Below, piece after piece: positions 1 through 6,581 of a stretch of DNA of 6,681 bases. This DNA comes from CAYLZW01 sp964388085. Its GTDB lineage: Bacteria > Myxococcota > UBA727 > CAYLZW01. Below the pieces are notes generated by a model that was not told the origin of the DNA, searched no databases, and saw nothing but the letters and a program-made list of their open reading frames with translations. The stretch is from NCBI GenBank assembly GCA_964388085.1, contig CAYLZW010000308.1, forward strand, positions 1 through 6,681, read 5' to 3'. Both the position numbers and the translations under genes were made by a program. The stretch's first letter is position 1, and every line of letters begins with the position of its first letter.

Positions 1-290
1 GCGCCGAGCGCGTGCGAGCGCTGCCTCCCTCGAACCCCGCCGTCATGGACTTCAAACGCGTCGTGATCGCGTCGGCGACGCTGACCACCGTCGACAAGGC
101 GGGCCGGGTCAGCATCCCGAAGGAGCTCAGGGACTATGCCGGGCTTGAGCGCGAGGTCGTGTGGGCCGGTGTCGACGAGAACATCGAGCTCTGGTCGAAG
201 GCGCGTTGGGACGATCGCAACACGCGTCGCCTGGCGGACAAGGGCTCGCTCGACGAGTCACGCCGCTTCTTCGAGCAACACGGGCTCTGA
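1..290 (+). CDS. mraZ: MraZ, transcriptional regulator of the dcw cluster (C-terminal part, cut by window start)
   Basis: MraZ is a nucleoid-associated DNA-binding protein of the AbrB/SpoVT fold that regulates the promoter of its own division and cell-wall operon. The visible part contains the second of the family's two repeats: VDKAGRVSIPKELRDYAGL (about 91-147), which fits the D-x-x-G-R-x-x-x-P-x-x-L-R signature, followed by the conserved strand and ELW segment (VVWAGVDENIELWSKARW). The preceding SNPAVMDFKRVV matches the inter-repeat region of E. coli MraZ. The first repeat is missing, and the reading frame stays open to the window edge (first complete codon at 3). The GTG at 12 is therefore very unlikely to be the start, and the gene is truncated by the window, not broken. 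It stops 4 bases before rsmH, the usual next gene. The promoter and the operator repeats that MraZ would bind lie outside the window. Confidence 0.93.
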   Translation, partial: AERVRALPPSNPAVMDFKRVVIASATLTTVDKAGRVSIPKELRDYAGLEREVVWAGVDENIELWSKARWDDRNTRRLADKGSLDESRRFFEQHGL

Positions 291-294
291 CACC

Positions 295-1197
295 ATGACG
301 CACGTCCCCGTCCTCGCGCGCGAGACCACGGAGCTCCTCGCCGCGCGCCCCGGCGCTGTCGCCGTCGACGTCACCGCGGGCGGCGGCGGGCACCTGCAGC
401 TGCTGGCCGAGGCGGTCGGGCCGGCAGGTCGCGTCATCGCGCTCGATCGGGATCCGCGCGCACACGAGGACAGCGCGGCCGGCGGCGTCGCCAAGCGCTA
501 CGCCGATCGCGTCACGCTCGTGCGCGCCGCCTTCTCGGAGCTCGAGGCGGTCTTGCGCGATCAGGGCGTGCGCGCCGTCGACGCCTTGCTCGCGGACATC
601 GGCGTCTCCTCCATGCAGCTCGACGAGAAAACGCGCGGCTTCTCGTTTCGCGAGGAGGGGCCGCTCGACATGCGCATGGACCCGGACTCCGGCGAGAGCG
701 CCTTTGAGCTGCTCGCCCGCCTCGACGAGAACGAGATCGCCGACGTGCTGTACCAGCTCGGTGACGAGCACCGCTCTCGTCGGATCGCGCGCGCCATCAA
801 GAGGTCGTGGCCGTTGCCGGACTCGACGCTGGCGCTCGCCGACGTCATCGCGCACGCCCTCGGAGGCAAGCGGGGGCGCATTCACCCGGCCACCAAGAGC
901 TTCCAGGCGCTGCGCATCGCGGTGAACCACGAGCTCGACGAGCTCGACGCGCTGCTCGCCGCCGTGCCAGGCGTGCTCGCGCCCGGCGGCCGCGTCTGCG
1001 TCATTTCCTTTCACAGCCTGGAAGACCGGCGGGTCAAGCGCGCGTTCCAGTCCTTGAGCCGCGCGCAGCCCGACGGATCGCCGCCGCCGCTGCGCGTCCT
1101 GACCAAGCGGCCCCTCGTCGCCACGGACGACGAGATCGCGAGGAACCCCCGTTCCCGGAGCGCCAAGCTGCGCGCCGCGGAGAAGACCACGCCGTGA
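295..1197 (+). CDS. rsmH: RsmH, 16S rRNA (cytosine-1402-N4)-methyltransferase
   Basis: RsmH (MraW) uses S-adenosylmethionine to methylate N4 of C1402 in the decoding centre of 16S rRNA. The 300-residue product has the usual family length (E. coli 313) and all the landmark motifs: HVPVL at 3-7; the SAM-binding loop VDVTAGGGGH at 24-33; ALDRDP; ADIGVSSMQLD around D101, leading into RGFSF and GPLDMRMDP; the GRIHPATKSFQALRIAVN block around H197; SFHSLEDRRVKRAF from S238; and a C-terminal NPRSRSAKLRAAEK. The start is the ATG at 295, because translation from it begins directly with the family N-terminus; the frame extends upstream only as a shadow of mraZ. No strong Shine-Dalgarno is seen, so coupling to mraZ (stop at 288-290) is plausible. 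The motif I variant D-V-T in place of the commoner D-G-T is a minor oddity. The 3' end overlaps ftsL by 4 bases. Confidence 0.97.
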   Translation: MTHVPVLARETTELLAARPGAVAVDVTAGGGGHLQLLAEAVGPAGRVIALDRDPRAHEDSAAGGVAKRYADRVTLVRAAFSELEAVLRDQGVRAVDALLADIGVSSMQLDEKTRGFSFREEGPLDMRMDPDSGESAFELLARLDENEIADVLYQLGDEHRSRRIARAIKRSWPLPDSTLALADVIAHALGGKRGRIHPATKSFQALRIAVNHELDELDALLAAVPGVLAPGGRVCVISFHSLEDRRVKRAFQSLSRAQPDGSPPPLRVLTKRPLVATDDEIARNPRSRSAKLRAAEKTTP

Positions 1198-1559
1198 GGA
1201 CGCTCTTTCGCAACCCCTATGGCTCCACGGAGCCCCCCCGCGGGGAGGGCGCTCACGACGCGCGCCTTTTGCTCGCCGCGGTCGCCTCCGTGAGCCTCGT
1301 GGTCAGCGCGCTGGTGCTGCTCGTGCTCGTGCGCATGGGCGACGTCCAGGCAGGCTACGAGATGTACGCGCTGCAGAAGCGGAAGGTCGAGCTGACGCAG
1401 CAAAGGAGCGCGCTCCTCCTCGAGCTCTCGGCCCTACGCCGCCCGGACCGGCTCGCGCGCGCGGGCAGCGAGCTCGGCCTCGCGCCGCCGCGCGCCGACC
1501 AGATGCTGAGGCTCGACGTGGAGCCGAGCGCCCCCGCCGACGAGGAGCGTGCGCCATGA
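1194..1559 (+). CDS. ftsL: FtsL-like cell division protein
   Basis: The product is 121 residues from a GTG start at 1194: a short basic, Pro/Gly-containing cytoplasmic tail, one hydrophobic helix (about residues 25-46, rich in Leu, Val and Ala), then a probable coiled-coil stretch (about 54-82, many Gln, Lys, Glu and Leu). The end is LARAGSELGLAPPRADQM, resembling the R-x-x-x-x-A-x-x-x-L-G-x-x-x-P pattern at the end of FtsL and FtsB/DivIC proteins. FtsL is a bitopic divisome protein that, with FtsB and FtsQ, recruits and activates FtsW-FtsI. FtsL sequences diverge strongly, so the name rests on size, topology, the C-terminal motif and the position between rsmH and ftsI. The GTG lies in a GTGA overlap with the rsmH stop, with GGAG at 1179-1182 upstream. 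No other upstream start is sensible, because the frame there only shadows rsmH. Confidence 0.88.
   Translation: MRTLFRNPYGSTEPPRGEGAHDARLLLAAVASVSLVVSALVLLVLVRMGDVQAGYEMYALQKRKVELTQQRSALLLELSALRRPDRLARAGSELGLAPPRADQMLRLDVEPSAPADEERAP
1542..1547 (+). promoter_or_regulatory. Shine-Dalgarno of ftsI
   Basis: GAGGAG lies 8 bases before the ATG at 1556, inside the end of ftsL. It supports the ATG that overlaps the ftsL stop (ATGA) as the ftsI start. Confidence 0.7.
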
Positions 1560-3613
1560 GGTACGAGACGAGGCTCCCGGTCGTCGCGCCGCGCTGGCGC
1601 GTCTGGCTCGTGGGCGGCGCGCTGCTCATCGCGCTCGTCGTGCTGGCGCTGAAGGCGGCACACCTGCAGCTGCACCTCGGTGACGAGCTGCGGGCGCTCG
1701 CCGAGCGGCAGTACGTGCGCAAGCTCAAGGTGTCGGCCCCGCGCGGCAACATCTACGACCGCGCCGGCCGGCCGCTCGCGGTGACCGTGCCGTCGTGGTC
1801 GGTCGCGGCCGAGCCTCGCCGCATCGACGACCCCGCGCGGGCGGCGGAGCTGCTCGCGCCGCTGCTCGAGGTCGACCGCGACAAGCTGCTCGAGCGGCTG
1901 TCGTCGAAGCGCGGCTTTCTGTGGCTCGATCGCCGGGTCGACCCGGGCGTCGCCGACGACGTGCGCGCGCTCTCGCTGCGCGGCATCTCGCTGCGCCAGG
2001 AGTCACGGCGCTATTACCCGAACCGCGAGCTCGCCGGCCAGCTGCTCGGCATCGTCAACATCGACGGCGAGGGCGTCGACGGCATCGAGCGCGCCTTCGA
2101 CGAGCACCTGCGCGGCCGCTCCGCCGTCGTGCCCGGGCTGCGCGACAACCGCGGACAGCGCATCGTGCTCGGCAGCGGGCTCGATCTCGAGCTGCTCGAG
2201 GGCGACGACGTCTACCTCACGCTCGACGCCCGCATTCAGCACGTCGCCGAGCGCGCGCTGCTCGAGGCGGTGAACACCTTCGACGCCAAGAGCGCCTTCG
2301 CCGTCGTCCTCGATCCGAAGACGGGCGCCGTGCTCGCCATGGCGAACGCGCCGCTCTGGAACCCGAACGACCCGGCGGCGTCGCCGCGGATGGCGCGCCG
2401 CAACCACGCGCTCTCCGACGCCTTCGAGCCGGGCAGCGTCTTCAAGATCGTCAGCTTCGCGTCGGCCCTCGAGGCCGGCGTGCTCTCACCGAGCGACAGC
2501 GTCTTCTGCGAGAACGGCCGCCTCGAGCTCGGCAAGTACGTCATCCGTGACGCGCACGCCGCCGGTTGGCTCACGGCGGCCGAGGTGTTCAGCCACTCGA
2601 GCAACATCGGCACCATCAAGATCGTGCAGCGCGCCGGCGAGGAGCGCTTTCGCGCCACCGTCGAGCGCTTTGGCTTTGGCAAGGAACCCGGCCTCGGGCT
2701 GATCGGGGAGACGGAGGGTCGCCTCCCCGATCAGGCGAGGTGGGGCGAGGTCCGCACCGCGACGATCAGCTACGGGCACGGCGTCATGGCGTCGGCGCTG
2801 CAGGTGGCGAACATGGTGGCGACGGTCGCCAACGGCGGGGTGCGCCTTCGGCCCCGCGTGCTCGATCGCGTCGCCTCCTCGACGGGTGAGGTCGTGCGTA
2901 CCGGCAGGACCCCCGAGGGCGAGCGCGTGATCTCCGCCGAGACCGCGCGCGTGTTGACCGAGATCATGTCCGGGGTCGTCGAGGAGGGCGGCACGGGGCA
3001 GCGCGCCAACATTCGCGGCGTTCGCGTCGCCGGCAAGACCGGCACGGCCGAGAAGGTCGACCCGGTGACCAAGCGCTACTCGCGCGAGCTGCACCTGTCG
3101 TCGTTCGTGGGCTTCGCGCCGGCCGAGGATCCGAAGGTGGTGGCCGTGGTGATGATCGACGAGCCGCACGGCACGGTCTACGGCGGTTCGACGGCCGGCC
3201 CGGCCTGGCGCGCGATCGTGGAGGCGGCGCTCATCGATGCCGGCGTCCTCACCGAGGCGGAGCAACCGAGCGAGCTCGCCGACGCTGCGGCCAGCGCGGG
3301 GGCGGCCCGGAAGAGGGCGGCCCCAGGGACCGCCTCGACGAACGCGGCCCCGGGAGATGAGGCGACGAGCGCCGGTGCGCTGGTACCCGTGCTGCTGGAC
3401 GAGGTCGACGACGAGCCTGACGGCGAGGCGGCAGACCGCCTCGCTCATCGCTACCTGGGCATGACCGCGCGACAGGCCGTCGCCGCGGGCGAGCTGCACG
3501 GCGTGGAGATGCGCGTGCACGGCAGCGGCGTCGTCGTGAAGCAGACCCCCGCGCCCGGGGCGCCGCTCGCGGCGCGCCAGCCGGTGACGCTGCAGCTCGA
3601 GGAGGACATCTGA
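1556..3613 (+). CDS. ftsI: FtsI-type septal peptidoglycan D,D-transpeptidase (class B PBP) with a C-terminal PASTA domain
   Basis: This 685-residue inner-membrane class B penicillin-binding protein crosslinks septal peptidoglycan together with FtsW. In order it shows a short cytoplasmic N-terminus; one membrane anchor (about 15-36); the pedestal/dimerisation domain opening with RGNIYDRAGRPLA (63-75); and a transpeptidase domain (about 240-560) with all three active-site motifs: SVFK (nucleophile S294, K297), SSN (348-350) and KTGT (494-497). After an Ala/Pro/Asp/Glu-rich linker (about 565-630) comes a single PASTA-like domain (about 632-685, YLGMTARQAV through to VTLQLEEDI). E. coli FtsI (588 residues) lacks this domain, which explains the greater length. 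PASTA-bearing division PBPs are known from Gram-positives (PBP2x, SpoVD) and some Gram-negatives. The placement after ftsL and before murE argues for the vegetative division enzyme. It overlaps ftsL by ATGA and murE by CTGA. Confidence 0.96.
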   Translation: MRYETRLPVVAPRWRVWLVGGALLIALVVLALKAAHLQLHLGDELRALAERQYVRKLKVSAPRGNIYDRAGRPLAVTVPSWSVAAEPRRIDDPARAAELLAPLLEVDRDKLLERLSSKRGFLWLDRRVDPGVADDVRALSLRGISLRQESRRYYPNRELAGQLLGIVNIDGEGVDGIERAFDEHLRGRSAVVPGLRDNRGQRIVLGSGLDLELLEGDDVYLTLDARIQHVAERALLEAVNTFDAKSAFAVVLDPKTGAVLAMANAPLWNPNDPAASPRMARRNHALSDAFEPGSVFKIVSFASALEAGVLSPSDSVFCENGRLELGKYVIRDAHAAGWLTAAEVFSHSSNIGTIKIVQRAGEERFRATVERFGFGKEPGLGLIGETEGRLPDQARWGEVRTATISYGHGVMASALQVANMVATVANGGVRLRPRVLDRVASSTGEVVRTGRTPEGERVISAETARVLTEIMSGVVEEGGTGQRANIRGVRVAGKTGTAEKVDPVTKRYSRELHLSSFVGFAPAEDPKVVAVVMIDEPHGTVYGGSTAGPAWRAIVEAALIDAGVLTEAEQPSELADAAASAGAARKRAAPGTASTNAAPGDEATSAGALVPVLLDEVDDEPDGEAADRLAHRYLGMTARQAVAAGELHGVEMRVHGSGVVVKQTPAPGAPLAARQPVTLQLEEDI
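3599..3606 (+). promoter_or_regulatory. Shine-Dalgarno deciding the murE start
   Basis: GAGGAGGA, at the very end of ftsI, contains a near-perfect anti-16S match (AGGAGG, 3600-3605), with 4 bases left before CTG 3610. It is the best ribosome-binding match near the ftsI-murE junction and supports initiation at the CTG that overlaps the ftsI stop. In contrast, no similarly strong site precedes the GTG at 3703. The purine run also encodes Glu-Glu of the FtsI C-terminus, so it could partly be coincidence. Confidence 0.65.
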
Positions 3614-5151
3614 GCTCCCCATCGCTCCCCCTGGCCGCCCTCGTCGAAGGGCTCGAGCTGCGCACGCTGCGTGCGGGCGATGGGGACGCGCGCGTCACGA
3701 GGGTGACCATCGACTCTCGTCGCGTGCAGGCGGGCGCCGTGTTCGTCGCGTGCCGCGGAGCGACGCCACGCTCGAAGGACGGGCACGCCTTCCTCGAAGC
3801 GGCCCTTCGCCAGGGCGCCACCGCGCTCGTGGTCGAGGACACGGCCGCCGTCCCGGGCACGTGGGCGAGCGCCGGCGGTCCGGCCGTGTTCGAGGCCGCG
3901 GACTCTCGCGTCGCGGCGGCGCGGCTCGCGGAGCGCCTCGGCGGCGAACCCTCCCGCAGCTTGGATCTCATCGGCATCACGGGCACCAACGGCAAGACGA
4001 CGGTGGCGTTCCTGCTGGCCGACCTCTTGAACGCGCTCTCGCGGCCGTGCTCGATGTTCGGCACGCTCGGCGTCGGGCGGCGCGGCGCGCTCCGCCCGCT
4101 CGGCTTCACGACGCCCGAGGCGGAGGTCATCAGCGACGAGCTGCGCCAGCTCGTCGCCGCCGGAGAGCGCGCGGTGGCCATGGAGGTGTCCTCGCACGCG
4201 CTCGCCACCGAGCGGGTCGCCGGCCTCTCCTTTCGCGTCGCCGCCTTCACGAACCTGACCCAGGATCACCTTGACTTTCATGGAAGTATGGAAGCGTATT
4301 TCGAGGCCAAGGCGCGCCTGTTCGAAGAGCGCCTCGGCAGCGACGGCGTCGCCGTGCTCCCCGACGTGGACGATCCCTGGGCGGCCGCCTTGCGGCGGAG
4401 CTGCCCCGGGGCGCTCTTGTGGGGGCGCAGCGAGCGCGCGAGGGTGCGCCTGCTCGAGGCGACCTCTCTTGCGTCCGGCATGACCCTGCGCGTGTCGCTC
4501 GACGGCGCCGTGCACGAGGTCACGGTGCCGCTGCTCGGCGCGCCGAACGTCGACAACCTCCTGTGCGTCGCCGCGTGCGGGCTCGCGCTCGGCCTGTCCG
4601 CCGGCGAGGTGGCGCAGGGGCTCGGCGCCGCTCGTCCGGTCCCCGGGCGCTTTCAGCCGGTGCAAGGCGGCGGCGGCGCGCGGCCCGTGGTCGTCGTGGA
4701 CTACGCACATACGCCGGACGCCCTCTCGCGCTTGCTCGCGGCCTCGCGCGAGCTCGCCACCGGGCGCGTCATCGTGGTGTTCGGCTGCGGCGGTGACCGG
4801 GACGCGCGAAAGCGCCCCGTCATGGGACGCGTCGCATCCGAAGGCGCCGATGTCATCCTGCTCACCGACGACAACCCGCGCTCGGAGGATCCGGCCGCCA
4901 TCGTCAGCGCCATCGAGGAGGGGCTCGCCCCTGGCTGGACGAAGGTCGAGCCCGGCGCGCTCACGTCCGGCTGCTACGCGCGCGTTCACGACCGGCGAGC
5001 CGCCATCGCCGGCGCCATCGGCTGCGCGGCGGCCGAGGACGTCGTCGTCATCGCCGGCAAGGGGCATGAGAGCACACAGACCTACGGCGACCGCGCGCTG
5101 CCGTTCGACGACGCCAGCGTCGCGCGCGCCCTCCTCGGAGGAGCCCCATGA
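3610..5151 (+). CDS. murE: MurE, UDP-MurNAc-L-Ala-D-Glu:meso-diaminopimelate ligase (probable CTG start)
   Basis: MurE is the cytoplasmic ATP-dependent ligase adding the third stem-peptide residue to UDP-MurNAc-L-Ala-D-Glu. From CTG 3610 it has 513 residues (E. coli 495). Seen, with numbering from that start: DSRRVQAGAVFVA (DSR binds the UDP-sugar substrate in this family); ATP loop TGTNGKTT (K129); MEVSSHAL; NLTQDHLDFHG; the carbamoylated-lysine position in EAKARLF (K234); VDYAHTPDAL; FGCGGDRDARKRP; DNPR (421-424), the meso-DAP selectivity motif; and AGKGHE. Start choice: the first canonical in-frame start I see is GTG 3703, but it begins only three residues before DSR. The codons from 3610 to 3702 translate to a typical MurE N-terminus (LAALVEGLELRTLRAGDGD). 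No ATG, GTG or TTG lies in that stretch, while CTG 3610 overlaps the ftsI stop as CTGA behind a strong Shine-Dalgarno. The function is certain; the start is inferred. An AT-richer rare-codon island lies at 4270-4302. Confidence 0.95.
   Translation: MSSPSLPLAALVEGLELRTLRAGDGDARVTRVTIDSRRVQAGAVFVACRGATPRSKDGHAFLEAALRQGATALVVEDTAAVPGTWASAGGPAVFEAADSRVAAARLAERLGGEPSRSLDLIGITGTNGKTTVAFLLADLLNALSRPCSMFGTLGVGRRGALRPLGFTTPEAEVISDELRQLVAAGERAVAMEVSSHALATERVAGLSFRVAAFTNLTQDHLDFHGSMEAYFEAKARLFEERLGSDGVAVLPDVDDPWAAALRRSCPGALLWGRSERARVRLLEATSLASGMTLRVSLDGAVHEVTVPLLGAPNVDNLLCVAACGLALGLSAGEVAQGLGAARPVPGRFQPVQGGGGARPVVVVDYAHTPDALSRLLAASRELATGRVIVVFGCGGDRDARKRPVMGRVASEGADVILLTDDNPRSEDPAAIVSAIEEGLAPGWTKVEPGALTSGCYARVHDRRAAIAGAIGCAAAEDVVVIAGKGHESTQTYGDRALPFDDASVARALLGGAP
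5137..5143 (+). promoter_or_regulatory. Shine-Dalgarno of murF
   Basis: GGAGGAG, inside the last codons of murE, lies just before the ATG at 5148 (GGAGG 5137-5141, 6-base spacer). It supports the ATG in the ATGA overlap as the murF start. Confidence 0.75.
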
Positions 5152-6578
5152 TCCGGCTGAGCCGCGGCTTCCTGGAGCGCGCGCTCGCGGGTCGTGACCT
5201 GCGCCTCGGCGCGTCGGTGCCCGACGATCTCGGGGAGATCGCCACGGACACGCGCGCGGACCTCCGGGGCAAGCTCTTCGTCGCCCTCGTCGGGGAGCGC
5301 TTCGACGCGCACGCCTTCGTCGACGAGGCGCTCGCCAAGGGCGCGACCGCCGCGCTGGTGGAGCGCGCTCGCGGGCAGGGCAGGTCGCCTCGGCTGCTGG
5401 AGGTGGACGACACCCTCGTCGCCCTGCAGGACCTGGCCGCGACGCACCTGCGGGAGTCCGGCGTCAGGCGCGTGGCGCTCACCGGATCGAACGGCAAGAC
5501 GACCACCAAGGAGCTCGTCGCGGCCTGCGTGCGCGCCTGCGTCGGCGAGGACGCCGTGCTCGCCACCGCCGGCAACCTCAACAACCACGTCGGGCTGCCC
5601 CTGACCGCCCTGCGCGTCGAGCCGCGGCACCAGGTGGCGGTGCTCGAGATGGGCATGAACCACCTCGGGGAGATCGAGCGGCTGTGTGCCATCGCGCGGC
5701 CTGAGGTCGGTCTCATCACCAACATCGGGACGGCGCACGCCGGCAACCTCGGCGGCGTCGAGGGTGTCGCGCGCGCCAAGGGTGAGCTGTTCGAGGGCCT
5801 CGCGCCCGACGGCATCGGCGTCGTCAACGCGGACGACGCTCGCTGCCTCGCCCAGGCCGACAGCCGCTTGCGAGGCCGGCGCGTGACGTTCGGCCGCGCC
5901 GCTCGTGTCGACGTGCGCCTCTTGTCGGTGAAGACCGACCCGGAGCGCGGTCTCGTCATCCAGCTCTGGCACGAGGGCGCCACCGTGACGGTGCGCCTGC
6001 CGCTCGAGGGAGAGCACAACGCGCAGAACGCCGCCGGCGCCGTCGCCACCGCCGTCGCGCTCGGCCTGCCCTTCGAGACGGCGGCCCATGGGCTCGAGAA
6101 CAGCGCGTCGGCCGCGGGCCGCCTCGTGCGCACGCGCGCCGCGTCCGGCGCGCTGCTGCTCGACGACACCTACAACGCGAACCCCGACTCCATGCGGGCA
6201 GGGCTCTTGGCGCTCTCGAACGTGGCGGGCGATCGTCGCCGCTGCGCCGCGCTCGGCGAGATGCTCGAGCTGGGCGACGAGGCCGAGGCGTTGCACGAGG
6301 ACACCGGCGCGGCGGTGGCAGAGGCGGGGGTCACGCGAGCATTCTTCTGTGGGACATATGCGGAAGCGTATAAGCGAGGCGCCGAGCGCGCGGGGCTGGC
6401 GGCCGCCGCCATCGACATCGCAGCGGACAGCGCCGCCCTGGCGCCCCTGGTCGCGGGGGCGGTGGGCGCGCACGACGCCGTCTTGGTGAAGGGCTCGCGC
6501 GGCGCGCGCATGGAGCGCGTCGTCGAGCACCTCGCCACTCGAGCACCTCACACGGAACGCGACGCGGGGACGAGCTGA
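5148..6578 (+). CDS. murF: MurF, UDP-MurNAc-tripeptide:D-alanyl-D-alanine ligase
   Basis: MurF is the cytoplasmic ligase that uses ATP to attach D-Ala-D-Ala to UDP-MurNAc-L-Ala-D-Glu-meso-DAP, giving the pentapeptide precursor used by MraY. The 476-residue product (E. coli 452) shows the Mur-ligase order: an N-terminal substrate domain with ATDTRADLRGKLFVAL; ATP loop TGSNGKTTTKE (K117); NLNNHVGLPLTAL; EMGMNHLGEIERL; TNIGTAHAGNLGG; the conserved lysine of AKGELFEGL (K211, the position carbamoylated in Mur ligases); GEHNAQNAAGA; then in the C-terminal domain DDTYNANPDSM (339-349), ALGEMLELGDEAEALH and LVKGSRGARMERVV. The ATG start is well placed, overlapping the murE stop by ATGA behind GGAGG. 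An AT-richer stretch lies at 6336-6377. The tail after the last motif is about 20 residues, polar, and probably disordered. It ends 3 bases before mraY. Confidence 0.97.
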   Translation: MIRLSRGFLERALAGRDLRLGASVPDDLGEIATDTRADLRGKLFVALVGERFDAHAFVDEALAKGATAALVERARGQGRSPRLLEVDDTLVALQDLAATHLRESGVRRVALTGSNGKTTTKELVAACVRACVGEDAVLATAGNLNNHVGLPLTALRVEPRHQVAVLEMGMNHLGEIERLCAIARPEVGLITNIGTAHAGNLGGVEGVARAKGELFEGLAPDGIGVVNADDARCLAQADSRLRGRRVTFGRAARVDVRLLSVKTDPERGLVIQLWHEGATVTVRLPLEGEHNAQNAAGAVATAVALGLPFETAAHGLENSASAAGRLVRTRAASGALLLDDTYNANPDSMRAGLLALSNVAGDRRRCAALGEMLELGDEAEALHEDTGAAVAEAGVTRAFFCGTYAEAYKRGAERAGLAAAAIDIAADSAALAPLVAGAVGAHDAVLVKGSRGARMERVVEHLATRAPHTERDAGTS

Positions 6579-6581
6579 GCC

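Noticed and set aside
12..290. A complete short mraZ beginning at GTG 12
   Set aside because: The frame is open to the window edge and only the second of the two MraZ repeats is present, so the gene continues upstream.
136..294. N-terminal extension of rsmH to the upstream ATG at 136
   Set aside because: This stretch is the out-of-frame shadow of mraZ, and the conserved RsmH N-terminus (HVPVL) begins right after ATG 295.
807..1193. N-terminal extension of ftsL back to 807
   Set aside because: The extension is an Arg/Ala-rich shadow of rsmH. The protein from GTG 1194 has the normal FtsL size and topology.
3297..3333. Repeated GGGCGGCCC in the ftsI linker
   Set aside because: Two copies of a short GC-only word in a low-complexity Ala/Arg/Pro coding stretch are expected by chance in such DNA.
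1556..3613. Sporulation-specific SpoVD rather than FtsI
   Set aside because: The PASTA domain alone does not separate them. The position between ftsL and murE in a single dcw operon favours the vegetative division enzyme.
3451..5067. Long open frames on the minus strand opposite murE (3451-5067), murF (5082-6551), ftsI (2486-3622) and rsmH (127-1014)
   Set aside because: Stop codons are rare on the reverse strand of GC-rich coding DNA. The predicted products are Arg/Ala/His-rich with no recognisable domain, and each lies antisense to a gene with full family motifs.
3703..5151. murE starting at GTG 3703
   Set aside because: It would begin three residues before the conserved DSR motif, lose a segment that reads as a normal MurE N-terminus, and leave an 89-base gap in an otherwise gap-free operon. 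It is kept only as a fallback if the CTG start is disproved.
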